Shown here piece by piece: positions 1 to 5,388 of a stretch of 7,776 nt of DNA. Each line of letters opens with the position of its first letter. Position 1 is the first letter of the stretch. Source of the DNA: Candidatus Woesearchaeota archaeon (lineage in GTDB: Archaea; Nanobdellota; Nanobdellia; Woesearchaeales; DSVV01); contig JACQSP010000019.1 of the NCBI GenBank assembly GCA_016205905.1, positions 1 through 7,776 of the forward strand. Reading direction: 5' to 3'. The position numbers and the translations under genes were made by a program. The notes beneath the pieces were generated by a model. That model did not search any database and was not told the DNA's origin. It saw nothing but the letters and a program-made list of their open reading frames with translations.

Positions 1-94
1 AATGACTACGATGTTATCATCGTACCTCTTACCTTATACTTCTTACCTTTTACTTTTATTCGTGAACGGGTTGGACATGCCAGGAACGAAATAA
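1..94 (+). repeat. Interspersed palindromic element C (right part, cut by window edge)
   Basis: The right half of an element related to those at 5061-5250 and 7435-7587. A small hairpin (acgatg, loop ttat, catcgt; 8-23) is followed by five consecutive 7-nt units at 23-57 (tacctct, taccttA, tacttct, taccttt, tactttt). A conserved end follows at 58-94. This end resembles the right end of the second element and shares an exact 12-mer, ggaacgaaataa, with it (83-94 and 5239-5250). The matching left arm would lie before the window starts. The element stops about 12 bp short of the TATA-like box of the GTPase gene. Confidence 0.6.
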
Positions 95-105
95 ATACAA
101 GAATA

Positions 106-113
106 TTTATAAA
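106..113 (+). promoter_or_regulatory. TATA-like box of the GTPase gene
   Basis: The sequence tttataaa is centred about 29 nt before the ATG at 139. This is the spacing expected for an archaeal promoter giving a leaderless or very short-leader mRNA. No Shine-Dalgarno sequence precedes the ATG, which fits. Confidence 0.6.
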
Positions 114-138
114 ACCACCTTAGTTTTATATATCTAAC

Positions 139-1140
139 ATGAACTTTCAAAAATTGTTAAAGGTTGAATCCTACCAAACATATCTTGACTTTGCATTCAA
201 TTCAGGCAAGAAACAAGCTGAACTGATTAGAGAAACAAAGTTTAAAGACAAGCTTACTAAATCAAAAAACGTAGAAATAGAAAGAATCAGTGTTGTAAGA
301 AATACTTTAAATTCTCATTTAGGAAATATACTTAAATCATTTCCCACGCTTGATGATTTGCCACCATTTTATCTGGAGTTGGTCAGGATTACGTTAGATT
401 ATGGTGCATTAAAAAGATCTTTGGGAGCAGTTTTATGGGCGCTCAAAAAATTAGATTATTTTTATGAAGGTTATAAGAATAAAATAAAGCATATATCAGA
501 ATTAAGCCAGATAAATGATGCAAGAAGAGATTATTATGGCAGAGTTAGCTCAGTAATGAAGCAGATTAAAAACGAATTGGAATATCTTGAAGAAGCAAGA
601 AAAATAATGAAAGGATTTCCAATGATAAAAACATCAGTAAAAACTGTCTGCATATTTGGTTTTCCCAATGTTGGCAAAAGTACCCTGCTTTCAAAGATAA
701 CTGGCTCAACACCTGAAATCAAAAATTATGCTTTCACAACAAAGAGCCTGAATATAGGATATCTAAAAAATGAAGATTTTGCAGCAAAAAAAATACAATT
801 TATTGACACGCCAGGCACATTAGACAGATTTTTCAAGATGAATCTTATTGAACAGCAGGCATATCTGGCTTTAAAGCACTGCTGTGACGGCGTTATTTTT
901 GTCTTTGATCTTACAGAATGCTATTCTTATGAAAAACAATTCATGCTTTTTGAAAATCTGAAGAAAATTAAGCCTGATACGCCGATTATTGTTTATCTGA
1001 GCAAATCAGATATGATTAATAAGACTGACAAACTTAAGATTGAAACCTTTGTCAAACAGTTTAAAGATAAATACAAAGTAGAAGCTGTTTATGATAAAGA
1101 TGTTGTTGTGAAGAAGGTATTGTCATTCTTGGATATGTGA
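139..1140 (+). CDS. NOG1-related GTPase
   Basis: A TRAFAC-class GTPase of the OBG/NOG1 type. NOG1 proteins act in large ribosomal subunit maturation; that role here is inferred from the family. Residues 1-165 are mostly charged helices, matching the N-terminal helical bundle of NOG1. The G domain follows: G1/P-loop GFPNVGKST at 174-182, candidate G2 threonines at 200-201 (FTTKS), G3 DTPG at 223-226, and G4 at 288-291 read as SKSD instead of the usual NKxD. The protein ends soon after the G domain at 333 residues, so the C-terminal extension of eukaryotic NOG1 is absent, as is usual in archaea. The ATG at 139 was chosen because a TATA-like box lies about 29 nt upstream and no ribosome-binding site is seen. 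The gene converges with the kinase gene at 1208. Family assignment is firm; the exact ribosomal role is inferred. Confidence 0.88.
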   Translation: MNFQKLLKVESYQTYLDFAFNSGKKQAELIRETKFKDKLTKSKNVEIERISVVRNTLNSHLGNILKSFPTLDDLPPFYLELVRITLDYGALKRSLGAVLWALKKLDYFYEGYKNKIKHISELSQINDARRDYYGRVSSVMKQIKNELEYLEEARKIMKGFPMIKTSVKTVCIFGFPNVGKSTLLSKITGSTPEIKNYAFTTKSLNIGYLKNEDFAAKKIQFIDTPGTLDRFFKMNLIEQQAYLALKHCCDGVIFVFDLTECYSYEKQFMLFENLKKIKPDTPIIVYLSKSDMINKTDKLKIETFVKQFKDKYKVEAVYDKDVVVKKVLSFLDM

Positions 1141-1207
1141 TATAATTATTTAATTGGTGTATGTTATTTAATGCAGGTATATACAGCAGATTAGTTAGTT
1201 GTTAGTG

Positions 1208-1819
1208 TTATTTTCTCAATATAAATTTCAAAACTTTACTAACAAATCCCTTTGTTTCTATCCCTTTGAATCTATATTTTTCTTCAATGAATTTTCTTAA
1301 AACTTCAGCGCAGTAATCTATTGTCATTCCGTCTGTATTCAACCATAGATCATAATGTTTTTTATCATGATAATCTAGTTTATAATATTTATTGTACCGC
1401 TTATCTTCGCTGTTTTCTCTCGCAATTATTTTGTTGACTGCATCCTTTTCGTTCCTGAAATCTTCTGCCTTCCTTCTTTTCAGTTTTTGGTCCAGCATTA
1501 ATCTTCTCATCTGGTCTTTTTTGCCGACGAAGAGATATATCTTAATGCTGTCTGGAATAAAATGCCATGCTAACCTTGAGTCAATAATAAAATTATCCTC
1601 AGATTTTCCAAGATTTAATGTCCAATCGTCAATTTTTTTATCGATGGAGAAATCTTTCTCAGCTTTTTTGCCAAGCTCCTGCAGAGAAACCCCTTCCTGC
1701 TTCGCCATTTGCCTCATGAATTCTCCAGTACTGTAATGTTTCATGCCTAATTTGTTAGAAAGCGCTTCCGCAACAGTTGATTTGCCTGATGCAATGTTGC
1801 CGGAGAGTGTTATTATCAT
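1208..1819 (-). CDS. Cytidylate kinase-like nucleoside monophosphate kinase
   Basis: A P-loop kinase of 203 residues resembling archaeal cytidylate kinase, which phosphorylates CMP/dCMP with ATP in the cytoplasm. The N-terminus has a strand and P-loop, GNIASGKST (7-15). A segment around residues 28-60 (STGEFMRQMAKQEGVS, then DFSIDKKID) follows the archaeal Cmk pattern, where a similar stretch forms the NMP-binding part. DSRLAW at 80-85 stands where archaeal Cmk normally has EGRLAG; the arginine is kept but the acidic and glycine positions differ. Residues 105-142 are rich in Arg/Lys and probably form the lid. The C-terminal 25 residues (basic and hydrophobic) exceed the usual length of about 180. 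The start is supported by a TATA-like box about 26 nt upstream. Substrate could be CMP or another nucleotide; the fold assignment is safer than the substrate. Confidence 0.75.
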   Translation of the reverse strand: MIITLSGNIASGKSTVAEALSNKLGMKHYSTGEFMRQMAKQEGVSLQELGKKAEKDFSIDKKIDDWTLNLGKSEDNFIIDSRLAWHFIPDSIKIYLFVGKKDQMRRLMLDQKLKRRKAEDFRNEKDAVNKIIARENSEDKRYNKYYKLDYHDKKHYDLWLNTDGMTIDYCAEVLRKFIEEKYRFKGIETKGFVSKVLKFILRK

Positions 1820-1840
1820 ACCTTTTTCTGAAAAGAGGTT

Positions 1841-1849
1841 ATTTATTTA
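1841..1849 (-). promoter_or_regulatory. TATA-like box of the kinase gene
   Basis: On the minus strand this reads taaataaat, centred about 26 nt upstream of the ATG at 1819. The spacing points to a leaderless transcript. A purine-rich aaaaaggt directly abuts the ATG and is too close to act as a Shine-Dalgarno site. Confidence 0.5.
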
Positions 1850-1883
1850 GTTTTTGGTATAAAAAGAGAAAATTGGTTATATT

Positions 1884-1974
1884 ATACTCAACCAACCTTA
1901 TAATTTGGTGTATCGTGTTTGTTGAGTATTCAGCAAACCACAACAAGCTCAGATAAAGATTATTGTGGTTTGCT
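1884..1974. repeat. Pair of hairpins at the 3' end of the nuclease gene
   Basis: Two consecutive inverted repeats. The first pairs atactcaac (1884-1892) with gttgagtat (1921-1929), 9 bp. The second pairs agcaaaccacaa (1932-1943) with ttgtggtttgct (1963-1974), 12 bp perfect with a 19-nt loop. The second arm encodes the last residues (SKPQ) of the nuclease and spans its stop codon at 1960-1962. It could act as a 3'-end structure for that mRNA, but no oligo-T run follows on the minus strand, so a simple terminator is doubtful. The two-hairpin layout resembles those at 3211-3305 and 7634-7760. Confidence 0.55.
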
Positions 1975-3000
1975 ATATCTGTTTTTCATCTCAATTTCTT
2001 TTCTTTCTTCTATTAATTTTTGTTTTAATTCTTTTTCACTTGGCAAATAAAGTTTATATTTTGAGGCAAAGAGATTCTTCTTATCATTAAGGGCAGTATA
2101 CTTTACCATCGCTTCATTCTTATCTGAGCAGAGTATAATTCCTATTGTTGAATTATCCTCTTTCTGTTTTTCTTCTTTTTCAAAATACCTTGTATAAAAA
2201 TCCATTTGTCCTATATCTTCATGAGTAAGCTTCCCTATTTTTAAGTCTATGAGAACAAAACATCTTAAGAGATAGTTGTAGAATACTAAGTCAATGTAGA
2301 AATTATCTTCATCAACACATATTCTCTTTTGTCTTGCAACAAATGAGAAACCTTTGCCTAATTCAAGCATAAAATCCTTTAATTTGTCTATTAACACTTT
2401 TTCCATATCTTTTTCAAGATATGCTTTGTTTTCTTTTAGTCCTAAAAATTCTAAGATATAAGGATCTTTTACAATATCTTCAGGCTTTTGGATAATCTGT
2501 CCTTTTTTTGAAAGTTGTTTTATTTTCTTTTTATCTTTACTTAACACTAATCGTTCATAAAGCATGGAATTTATTTGTCTTTCTAATTGCCGTGTGCTCC
2601 ATCTACTGTTAACTGACTCATGCATGTAAAAAGTTCTGGCATTTTCATTTTGAACTTGTAATAGTAATCTATAATGAGTCCAAGTTAATTCTGCACGCAG
2701 TGCGTTCACTTTCTTGAATTTTAGATAGAATTCTCTCATATACCATATATTTCTCTCTGTAAAACCATTACCATATTCTTTTGTAAGTTTGTGTGAGATT
2801 TCTTTTATTAATGAAAATCCATATTCAGCCCTTTCCTCTCCTTTTTGCTCTTCTTCAACAATAATCTTTCCTATCTGCCAATATGCCATTACCATCGCAT
2901 AATTTACTGAGTGATAGGCATAATTCCTGGCTCGTTCTAATATTTGTCTTATGTTTGTATATGTATTATTAAACTGGTTGATTTGAAGTTTTTTTGTCAT
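1960..3000 (-). CDS. DUF1016/YhcG-type PD-(D/E)XK nuclease
   Basis: A predicted DNA nuclease of 346 residues, close to the usual family length. Residues 10-155 match the DUF1016 N-terminal helical domain: the segments AYWQIGKIIVEEE (39-51), YGNGFTERNIWYMREFY (76-92), ELTWTHYRLLL (104-114) and a serine/tryptophan-rich WSTRQLERQI (134-143) are typical. Residues 195-325 form the nuclease domain. Its core shows YIDLVFYN with Asp237, then LIDLKIGK with Asp252 and Lys254, then GQMDFY (264-269). Many relatives have ELK where this has DLK, a conservative change. YhcG-type proteins often lie near restriction or defence genes, but none is seen here. No Shine-Dalgarno site is well placed; a weak AT-rich box lies about 27 nt upstream of the ATG. 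The gene sits between hairpin pairs at 1884-1974 and 3211-3305. Its biological role is unknown. Confidence 0.88.
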   Translation of the reverse strand: MTKKLQINQFNNTYTNIRQILERARNYAYHSVNYAMVMAYWQIGKIIVEEEQKGEERAEYGFSLIKEISHKLTKEYGNGFTERNIWYMREFYLKFKKVNALRAELTWTHYRLLLQVQNENARTFYMHESVNSRWSTRQLERQINSMLYERLVLSKDKKKIKQLSKKGQIIQKPEDIVKDPYILEFLGLKENKAYLEKDMEKVLIDKLKDFMLELGKGFSFVARQKRICVDEDNFYIDLVFYNYLLRCFVLIDLKIGKLTHEDIGQMDFYTRYFEKEEKQKEDNSTIGIILCSDKNEAMVKYTALNDKKNLFASKYKLYLPSEKELKQKLIEERKEIEMKNRYSKPQ

Positions 3001-3210
3001 ACTTGTTATAATAACAGAACTCCTTAATTAATCTTTGTCGAGAAAAACCGGAAGATTTTCAGAGAGGTTAAAACCTTTTCAGATATCACCAAAAATAGTT
3101 TAAAAAGCATTTAAATTTTATCGGAAAAGTTTCGGTTGTTCTGAAAGATTTGCGGGAAAATTAGAAGTAAAAAGGAGGTTTGGAGTCCAACTAACATCGT
3201 GATTGCTGTT
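3001..3210. other. Gene-free stretch upstream of the nuclease gene
   Basis: No convincing coding region was seen on either strand. A weak TATA-like ttaattaa (3024-3031) lies at the right distance for a leaderless start of the nuclease at 3000. A short palindrome, aggtt-aa-aacct, lies at 3065-3076, and ttttcaga occurs twice around it. The rest is AT-rich with no structure I can name. Confidence 0.4.
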
Positions 3211-3305
3211 ATATACTAAAAGTGCAAAATAATCGAACATTATTTTGCACTTTTGTATATACAAACGTGATTAATTTGTACGAAAATTAATCACGTTTAG
3301 TATAT
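3211..3305. repeat. Two tandem perfect hairpins inside an outer inverted repeat
   Basis: The first hairpin pairs 3218-3233 with 3239-3254, a perfect 16-bp stem with loop cgaac; it extends by tatac/gtata past a bulged T. The second pairs 3263-3277 with 3284-3298, a perfect 15-bp stem with loop gtacga; it extends by atatac/gtatat past a bulged A. The outer boundaries atatactaaa (3211-3220) and tttagtatat (3296-3305) are themselves perfect inverted copies. The junction tttgtatatacaaa (3252-3265) is a perfect palindrome. The unit can therefore fold as two adjacent hairpins or as a branched structure. It lies between the regulator's stop and the nuclease gene's promoter region. It could be a 3'-end structure of the regulator mRNA, a protein-binding site or an element end; the sequence does not decide. 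Confidence 0.75.
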
Positions 3306-3306
3306 T

Positions 3307-3356
3307 CTCTTGTTAGAGATTGATTTTTAGTGTAACATTTGACAAAGCCTAAAAAT
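3307..3356. terminator. Possible 3'-end structure of the TrmB-like gene
   Basis: A small ctct/agag hairpin (3307-3318) is followed by an 8-bp inverted repeat, atttttag (3323-3330) with ctaaaaat (3349-3356). On the minus strand, 45-50 nt past the regulator's stop codon, this gives a T5 run. Archaeal termination often uses oligo-T on the non-template strand, so a terminator is plausible but weakly supported. Confidence 0.3.
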
Positions 3357-3400
3357 ACAAAGTCATCGTGTCCATAGTTTAGTAGTGGGGGTTGTTGTCG

Positions 3401-4135
3401 TCAGTATTTTATATTTCTTCCTAATTTCCACAAGAATTCGTAATATTTTCTAAAACCGTTAGTTATTTCATTGCTGGTTATTAATATTGCAAGCGGTTCT
3501 TCTGACCAAATAAATACTGCTGATTTATTTCCATAAATAAAAATTTGTGTTGGGGTTGAGAAGCTTTTTGGAAGGATTTTTACTTCTCCATATTTATAAT
3601 TCCTGTAGGGTTCTTTGTCGCCATCTGAGTTTAAAAGAACTTTAATTCTTATTTTAGCTTGGTTTATCCTAACATCCCAATTTTTCATATAAAATGGAAG
3701 CCGTTGGTAAGCTTTGCCAGTTGCGAAAAGCATGATTATACTTTGTTTTGCTTTTGCCATATCATCAAAGAAGGTTTTCATTCCACCTAAGCCTTCAAAA
3801 ACTTCAACTATTTGTTTTAGCTTTGAAGCATCAAATTTTGAGATAAGATCAGGAAGCGCTGAAGAAATTAGATTTTCATTCTCTTTTATTAAAGTTAATG
3901 TTTTTTCAGGATGGATAGCATTCCAGTATTTCTTGTTGTTTGAGATAGTGTATGAAACTAACCCTTTTTGGAGAAGCTTTTCTAAGGCATCGTAGACATT
4001 TCTTCTGTGCAAGTGCGCCCTTTCTGCGATTGAGCCTGCAAGTGATTTTCCTATCTCTATTGAGGTTAAATACGTTTTTGTTTCAATGACTGTTAATCCT
4101 AATGTTTGCAGGATTTCAATGTGTTCTAGCTTCAT
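3401..4135 (-). CDS. TrmB-family transcriptional regulator
   Basis: A predicted DNA-binding regulator of 244 residues. The N-terminal 75 residues carry the TrmB-type winged helix: LQTLGLTVIETKTYLTSIEIG, then SLAGSIAERAHLHRRNVYDALEKLLQKGLV with the recognition helix near HRRNVYDAL, then a wing ending in KKYWNAIHPE. A helical linker (about 76-110) precedes a C-terminal effector-type domain that starts around VEVFEGLGGMKTFFDD. In this family that region resembles a phospholipase-D-like sensor fold. TrmB proteins commonly control sugar uptake or central carbon genes; the effector cannot be told from this sequence. Neighbours give no obvious sugar transporter target. It is divergent from the gene at 4232 and shares a 96-bp intergenic region with it, so autoregulation or control of that neighbour is possible. 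The start is supported by a TATA-like box 26 nt upstream. Confidence 0.85.
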   Translation of the reverse strand: MKLEHIEILQTLGLTVIETKTYLTSIEIGKSLAGSIAERAHLHRRNVYDALEKLLQKGLVSYTISNNKKYWNAIHPEKTLTLIKENENLISSALPDLISKFDASKLKQIVEVFEGLGGMKTFFDDMAKAKQSIIMLFATGKAYQRLPFYMKNWDVRINQAKIRIKVLLNSDGDKEPYRNYKYGEVKILPKSFSTPTQIFIYGNKSAVFIWSEEPLAILITSNEITNGFRKYYEFLWKLGRNIKY

Positions 4136-4157
4136 AATATATGGAATGATTTACGAG

Positions 4158-4165
4158 TTTATAAA
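4158..4165 (-). promoter_or_regulatory. TATA-like box of the TrmB-like gene
   Basis: The sequence tttataaa reads the same on both strands and is centred about 26 nt upstream of the ATG at 4135. On the minus strand it follows aagaagga, a purine-rich stretch where a BRE would lie. The spacing predicts a leaderless mRNA. Confidence 0.6.
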
Positions 4166-4200
4166 TCCTTCTTTTAATGGTTGCTAAAGCTACCACATAC

Positions 4201-4211
4201 ATTTATTATTT
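4201..4211 (+). promoter_or_regulatory. TATA-like region of the 153-residue protein gene
   Basis: The AT-rich atttattattt is centred about 26 nt before the ATG at 4232, again consistent with leaderless transcription. It is less distinct than the box on the opposite strand at 4158-4165. Confidence 0.4.
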
Positions 4212-4231
4212 AACAAAAATTACTTCTTTTT

Positions 4232-4693
4232 ATGAATCGATTTTTTATGAATTTATTTTCAGAAAAATGGCACATTCGTCCTTATACTAGTAACCACGTA
4301 AAATTAGTTTTAAACTTTCAAATAGATGCTAGAGCACTTTTTGAAAAAGAAACATCACCTGATTTAGGCCAATGGGGTTATGCAGGATATCTGCGCGGTG
4401 ATATGATCACTTGTGGAATCACTTGTTCTTGTACTATAGAGTATATGCGAAGGCGATTTAGCGAATTTCCTGAGGTAACTGAGGTCTGTAACGGAATTGA
4501 GGCTAAATTTAAAGAGTATGATTCAAATACGTGGAATGCAGGACTTCATTCTTTCATAGGGATTTTGGCTTCTGTAAAAGAAGGTCGTAACAGATTAGAA
4601 TATCTCGAAAGTTATTTACCACTTTATGATATTTTGGAGATTTTGGATAAACCTTATCTTAATCGTATCTTAATTGCCGAGAAGCGTAGCTGA
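4232..4693 (+). CDS. Hypothetical protein, 153 residues, cysteine-containing
   Basis: I do not recognise this protein. It appears soluble: no signal peptide or membrane segment is evident. It contains three closely spaced cysteines at 61, 65 and 67 (ITCGITCSCT) and another at 86, but no complete zinc-ribbon pattern. Trp13, Trp48 and Trp106 lie in otherwise mixed hydrophobic and charged segments, and the C-terminal third (115-150) is predicted helical with leucine-rich stretches (RLEYLESYLPLYDILEIL). The ATG at 4232 suits the TATA-like region 26 nt upstream; an in-frame ATG at 4247 is an alternative that would shorten it by five residues. It is divergent from the TrmB-like regulator and may be under its control. 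The coding call rests on length, an intact frame and a sensible promoter position, not on homology. Confidence 0.65.
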   Translation: MNRFFMNLFSEKWHIRPYTSNHVKLVLNFQIDARALFEKETSPDLGQWGYAGYLRGDMITCGITCSCTIEYMRRRFSEFPEVTEVCNGIEAKFKEYDSNTWNAGLHSFIGILASVKEGRNRLEYLESYLPLYDILEILDKPYLNRILIAEKRS

Positions 4694-4720
4694 GTTTTTA
4701 CCATAACGGCAGCAACACCT

Positions 4721-4766
4721 TTTTAATAATCTGCATGAAGATTGGATTTAATATAGATTATTAAAA
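4721..4766. terminator. Inverted repeat between converging genes, bidirectional terminator candidate
   Basis: Perfect 12-bp arms ttttaataatct (4721-4732) and agattattaaaa (4755-4766) flank a 22-nt loop. It lies between the end of the 153-residue protein gene (+) and the 3' end of the tRNA gene (-), which converge here. A T-run on the plus strand (about 4720-4724) and TTTT on the minus strand occur at the arms. The arm sequence agattattaaaa occurs once more at 5006-5017. Confidence 0.45.
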
Positions 4767-4771
4767 GAAAT

Positions 4772-4779
4772 AAAAAAAA
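4772..4779 (-). terminator. Oligo-T terminator of the tRNA gene
   Basis: Eight consecutive T on the minus strand, starting 7 nt after the tRNA 3' end. Oligo-T runs of this kind are a normal termination signal for archaeal RNA polymerase. Confidence 0.6.
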
Positions 4780-4786
4780 GAAACAA

Positions 4787-4870
4787 CGCCAGCGCCAGGA
4801 TTTGAACCTGAAAGTCCTTGCGGACAGTCGCTTTCGAGGCGACCGCACTACCGAATTATGCGACGCTGGC
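4787..4870 (-). tRNA. tRNA-Ser (anticodon CGA)
   Basis: A complete 84-nt type II tRNA that reads UCG codons. The acceptor arms gccagcg and cgctggc pair over 7 bp, with discriminator G73 as expected for serine. The D arm has stem gca/tgc and a loop with GG. The anticodon arm pairs gtcgc/gcgac around ctcgaaa, placing CGA at 4836-4834. A 15-nt variable region forms a gtcc/ggac stem with a gcaa loop, the long arm typical of serine tRNA. The T arm is tcagg/cctgg around ttcaaat. CCA is not encoded (ttg follows) and there is no intron. A T8 run follows the 3' end. The first 14 nt recur upstream of the gene. Confidence 0.95.
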
Positions 4871-4932
4871 ATAAGTGAAACTAATGACAGCGTCGCGATC
4901 AAAGACAACTTATTTGTGTATGCGACGCTGGC
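4857..4932 (-). repeat. Duplicated tRNA-Ser 5' end plus inverted copy
   Basis: The 14-mer tatgcgacgctggc occurs at 4857-4870 (the tRNA 5' end on the minus strand) and again, identical, at 4919-4932. Between them an inverted 9-nt copy, cagcgtcgc, lies at 4888-4896 and can pair with either outer copy. The second copy is followed by unrelated sequence, so only the 5' end of the tRNA is duplicated. Confidence 0.8.
4908..4915 (-). promoter_or_regulatory. Possible TATA-like box of the tRNA gene
   Basis: On the minus strand this reads aaataagt, centred about 41 nt upstream of the mature tRNA 5' end. A start about 25 nt downstream would leave a leader of roughly 16 nt. The match is weak. Confidence 0.3.
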
Positions 4933-5060
4933 TTTAATAAGATGATTACACTTAGTGATTATTTAAATGTTTAGATTGATAAAAAGGATAAACCCAAACA
5001 AAAGCAGATTATTAAAAAAAGCATATTTGTTTATATGTTAATTTTTCTTAACTTCATGTG
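4933..5060. other. AT-rich gene-free stretch left of element A
   Basis: No gene seen. It holds a 13-mer, aaatgtttagatt (4965-4977), that recurs at 5279-5291 on the other side of the palindromic element. The stretch at 5010-5027 (attaaaaaaagcatattt) resembles 5248-5265 (taatcaaaaaaacatattt-like). These partial matches suggest that the two flanks of the element share ancestry or are simply similar AT-rich spacers. Confidence 0.35.
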
Positions 5061-5250
5061 ACTGCTCACAACCAGTTTGTGGGACGCAGTCCACCGTCTC
5101 ACTATTTATTTAATTAGTAAGACGTTTGACGTTAGACGTAAGACGTAAAACAGTGTTCAGCGAATATCATCCGTCTAACGTCCTACGTCAAACGTTTAAC
5201 GTCAAACAGTTAATTCATGAGACGGATGGCTGCGCCTTGGAACGAAATAA
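5061..5250 (+). repeat. Interspersed palindromic element A with inverted heptamer arrays
   Basis: The outer ends are imperfect inverted repeats: gtttgtgggacgcagtccac plus cgtctca (5075-5101) against the complement of tgagacggatggctgcgcc plus ttggaac (5218-5243). Inside, four 7-nt units NNGACGT run from 5119 to 5146 (aagacgt, ttgacgt, tagacgt, aagacgt). Five inverted units run from 5171 to 5205 (ccgtcta, acgtcct, acgtcaa, acgttta, acgtcaa). The arms 5125-5151 and 5180-5206 match at about 22 of 27 positions, so the core can form a long hairpin. The left end extends to about 5061, because 5061-5083 matches the inverted copy 7565-7587 at 19 of 23 positions. The element ends about 75 bp before the promoter of the transaldolase gene. 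Confidence 0.8.
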
Positions 5251-5323
5251 TCAAAAAAACATATTTCAAAAAATTAATAAATGTTTAGATTTCTCCAAAA
5301 GCTGATACCTGAACGAAGAATAA

Positions 5324-5348
5324 TATATAAGAGAATAGTATATAAGAG
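5324..5348 (+). promoter_or_regulatory. Duplicated TATA-like boxes of the transaldolase gene
   Basis: The 10-mer tatataagag occurs twice, at 5324-5333 and 5339-5348, 15 bp apart. Starts about 25 nt downstream would fall near 5354 and 5369, leaving leaders of roughly 20-35 nt. This fits the Shine-Dalgarno-like site that this gene, unlike its neighbours, carries. Confidence 0.5.
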
Positions 5349-5378
5349 GTAGGAACATTAATAAGCATAGAATAAGCT

Positions 5379-5384
5379 AGGTGG
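5379..5384 (+). promoter_or_regulatory. Shine-Dalgarno-like site of the transaldolase gene
   Basis: The sequence aggtgg lies 4 nt before the ATG at 5389 and 7 nt before a second in-frame ATG at 5392. The spacing favours 5392 as the true start, giving MNALDQ at the N-terminus. Confidence 0.5.
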
Positions 5385-5388
5385 AAAC

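Noticed and set aside
1392..1736. 114-residue open frame on the plus strand
   Set aside because: It is fully antisense to the cytidylate kinase-like gene, is rich in Ser/Leu/Phe as expected for a shadow frame, and has no promoter.
1960..3000. Restriction-modification or toxin-antitoxin locus around the nuclease
   Set aside because: No methyltransferase, specificity subunit, helicase or antitoxin-like gene lies next to it; the neighbours are a kinase and a regulator.
3211..3305. Integron attC-type recombination site
   Set aside because: The stems are perfect with only single bulges, the expected core-site consensus at the ends is absent, and there is no integrase or gene cassette array.
3714..3995. 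93-residue open frame on the plus strand
   Set aside because: It is antisense to the TrmB-like gene, whose family match is clear.
4723..4908. 61-residue open frame on the minus strand
   Set aside because: It runs through the whole tRNA-Ser gene and its product has no protein-like features beyond low-complexity basic and hydrophobic runs.
4857..4932. Classical att sites of an integrated element
   Set aside because: The repeat covers the tRNA 5' end, the enclosed segment is only 62 bp, and no integrase gene is present in the window.
5119..5205. CRISPR-like array
   Set aside because: The units are 7 nt, contiguous and inverted about the centre, with no spacers of 30-40 nt and no cas genes.
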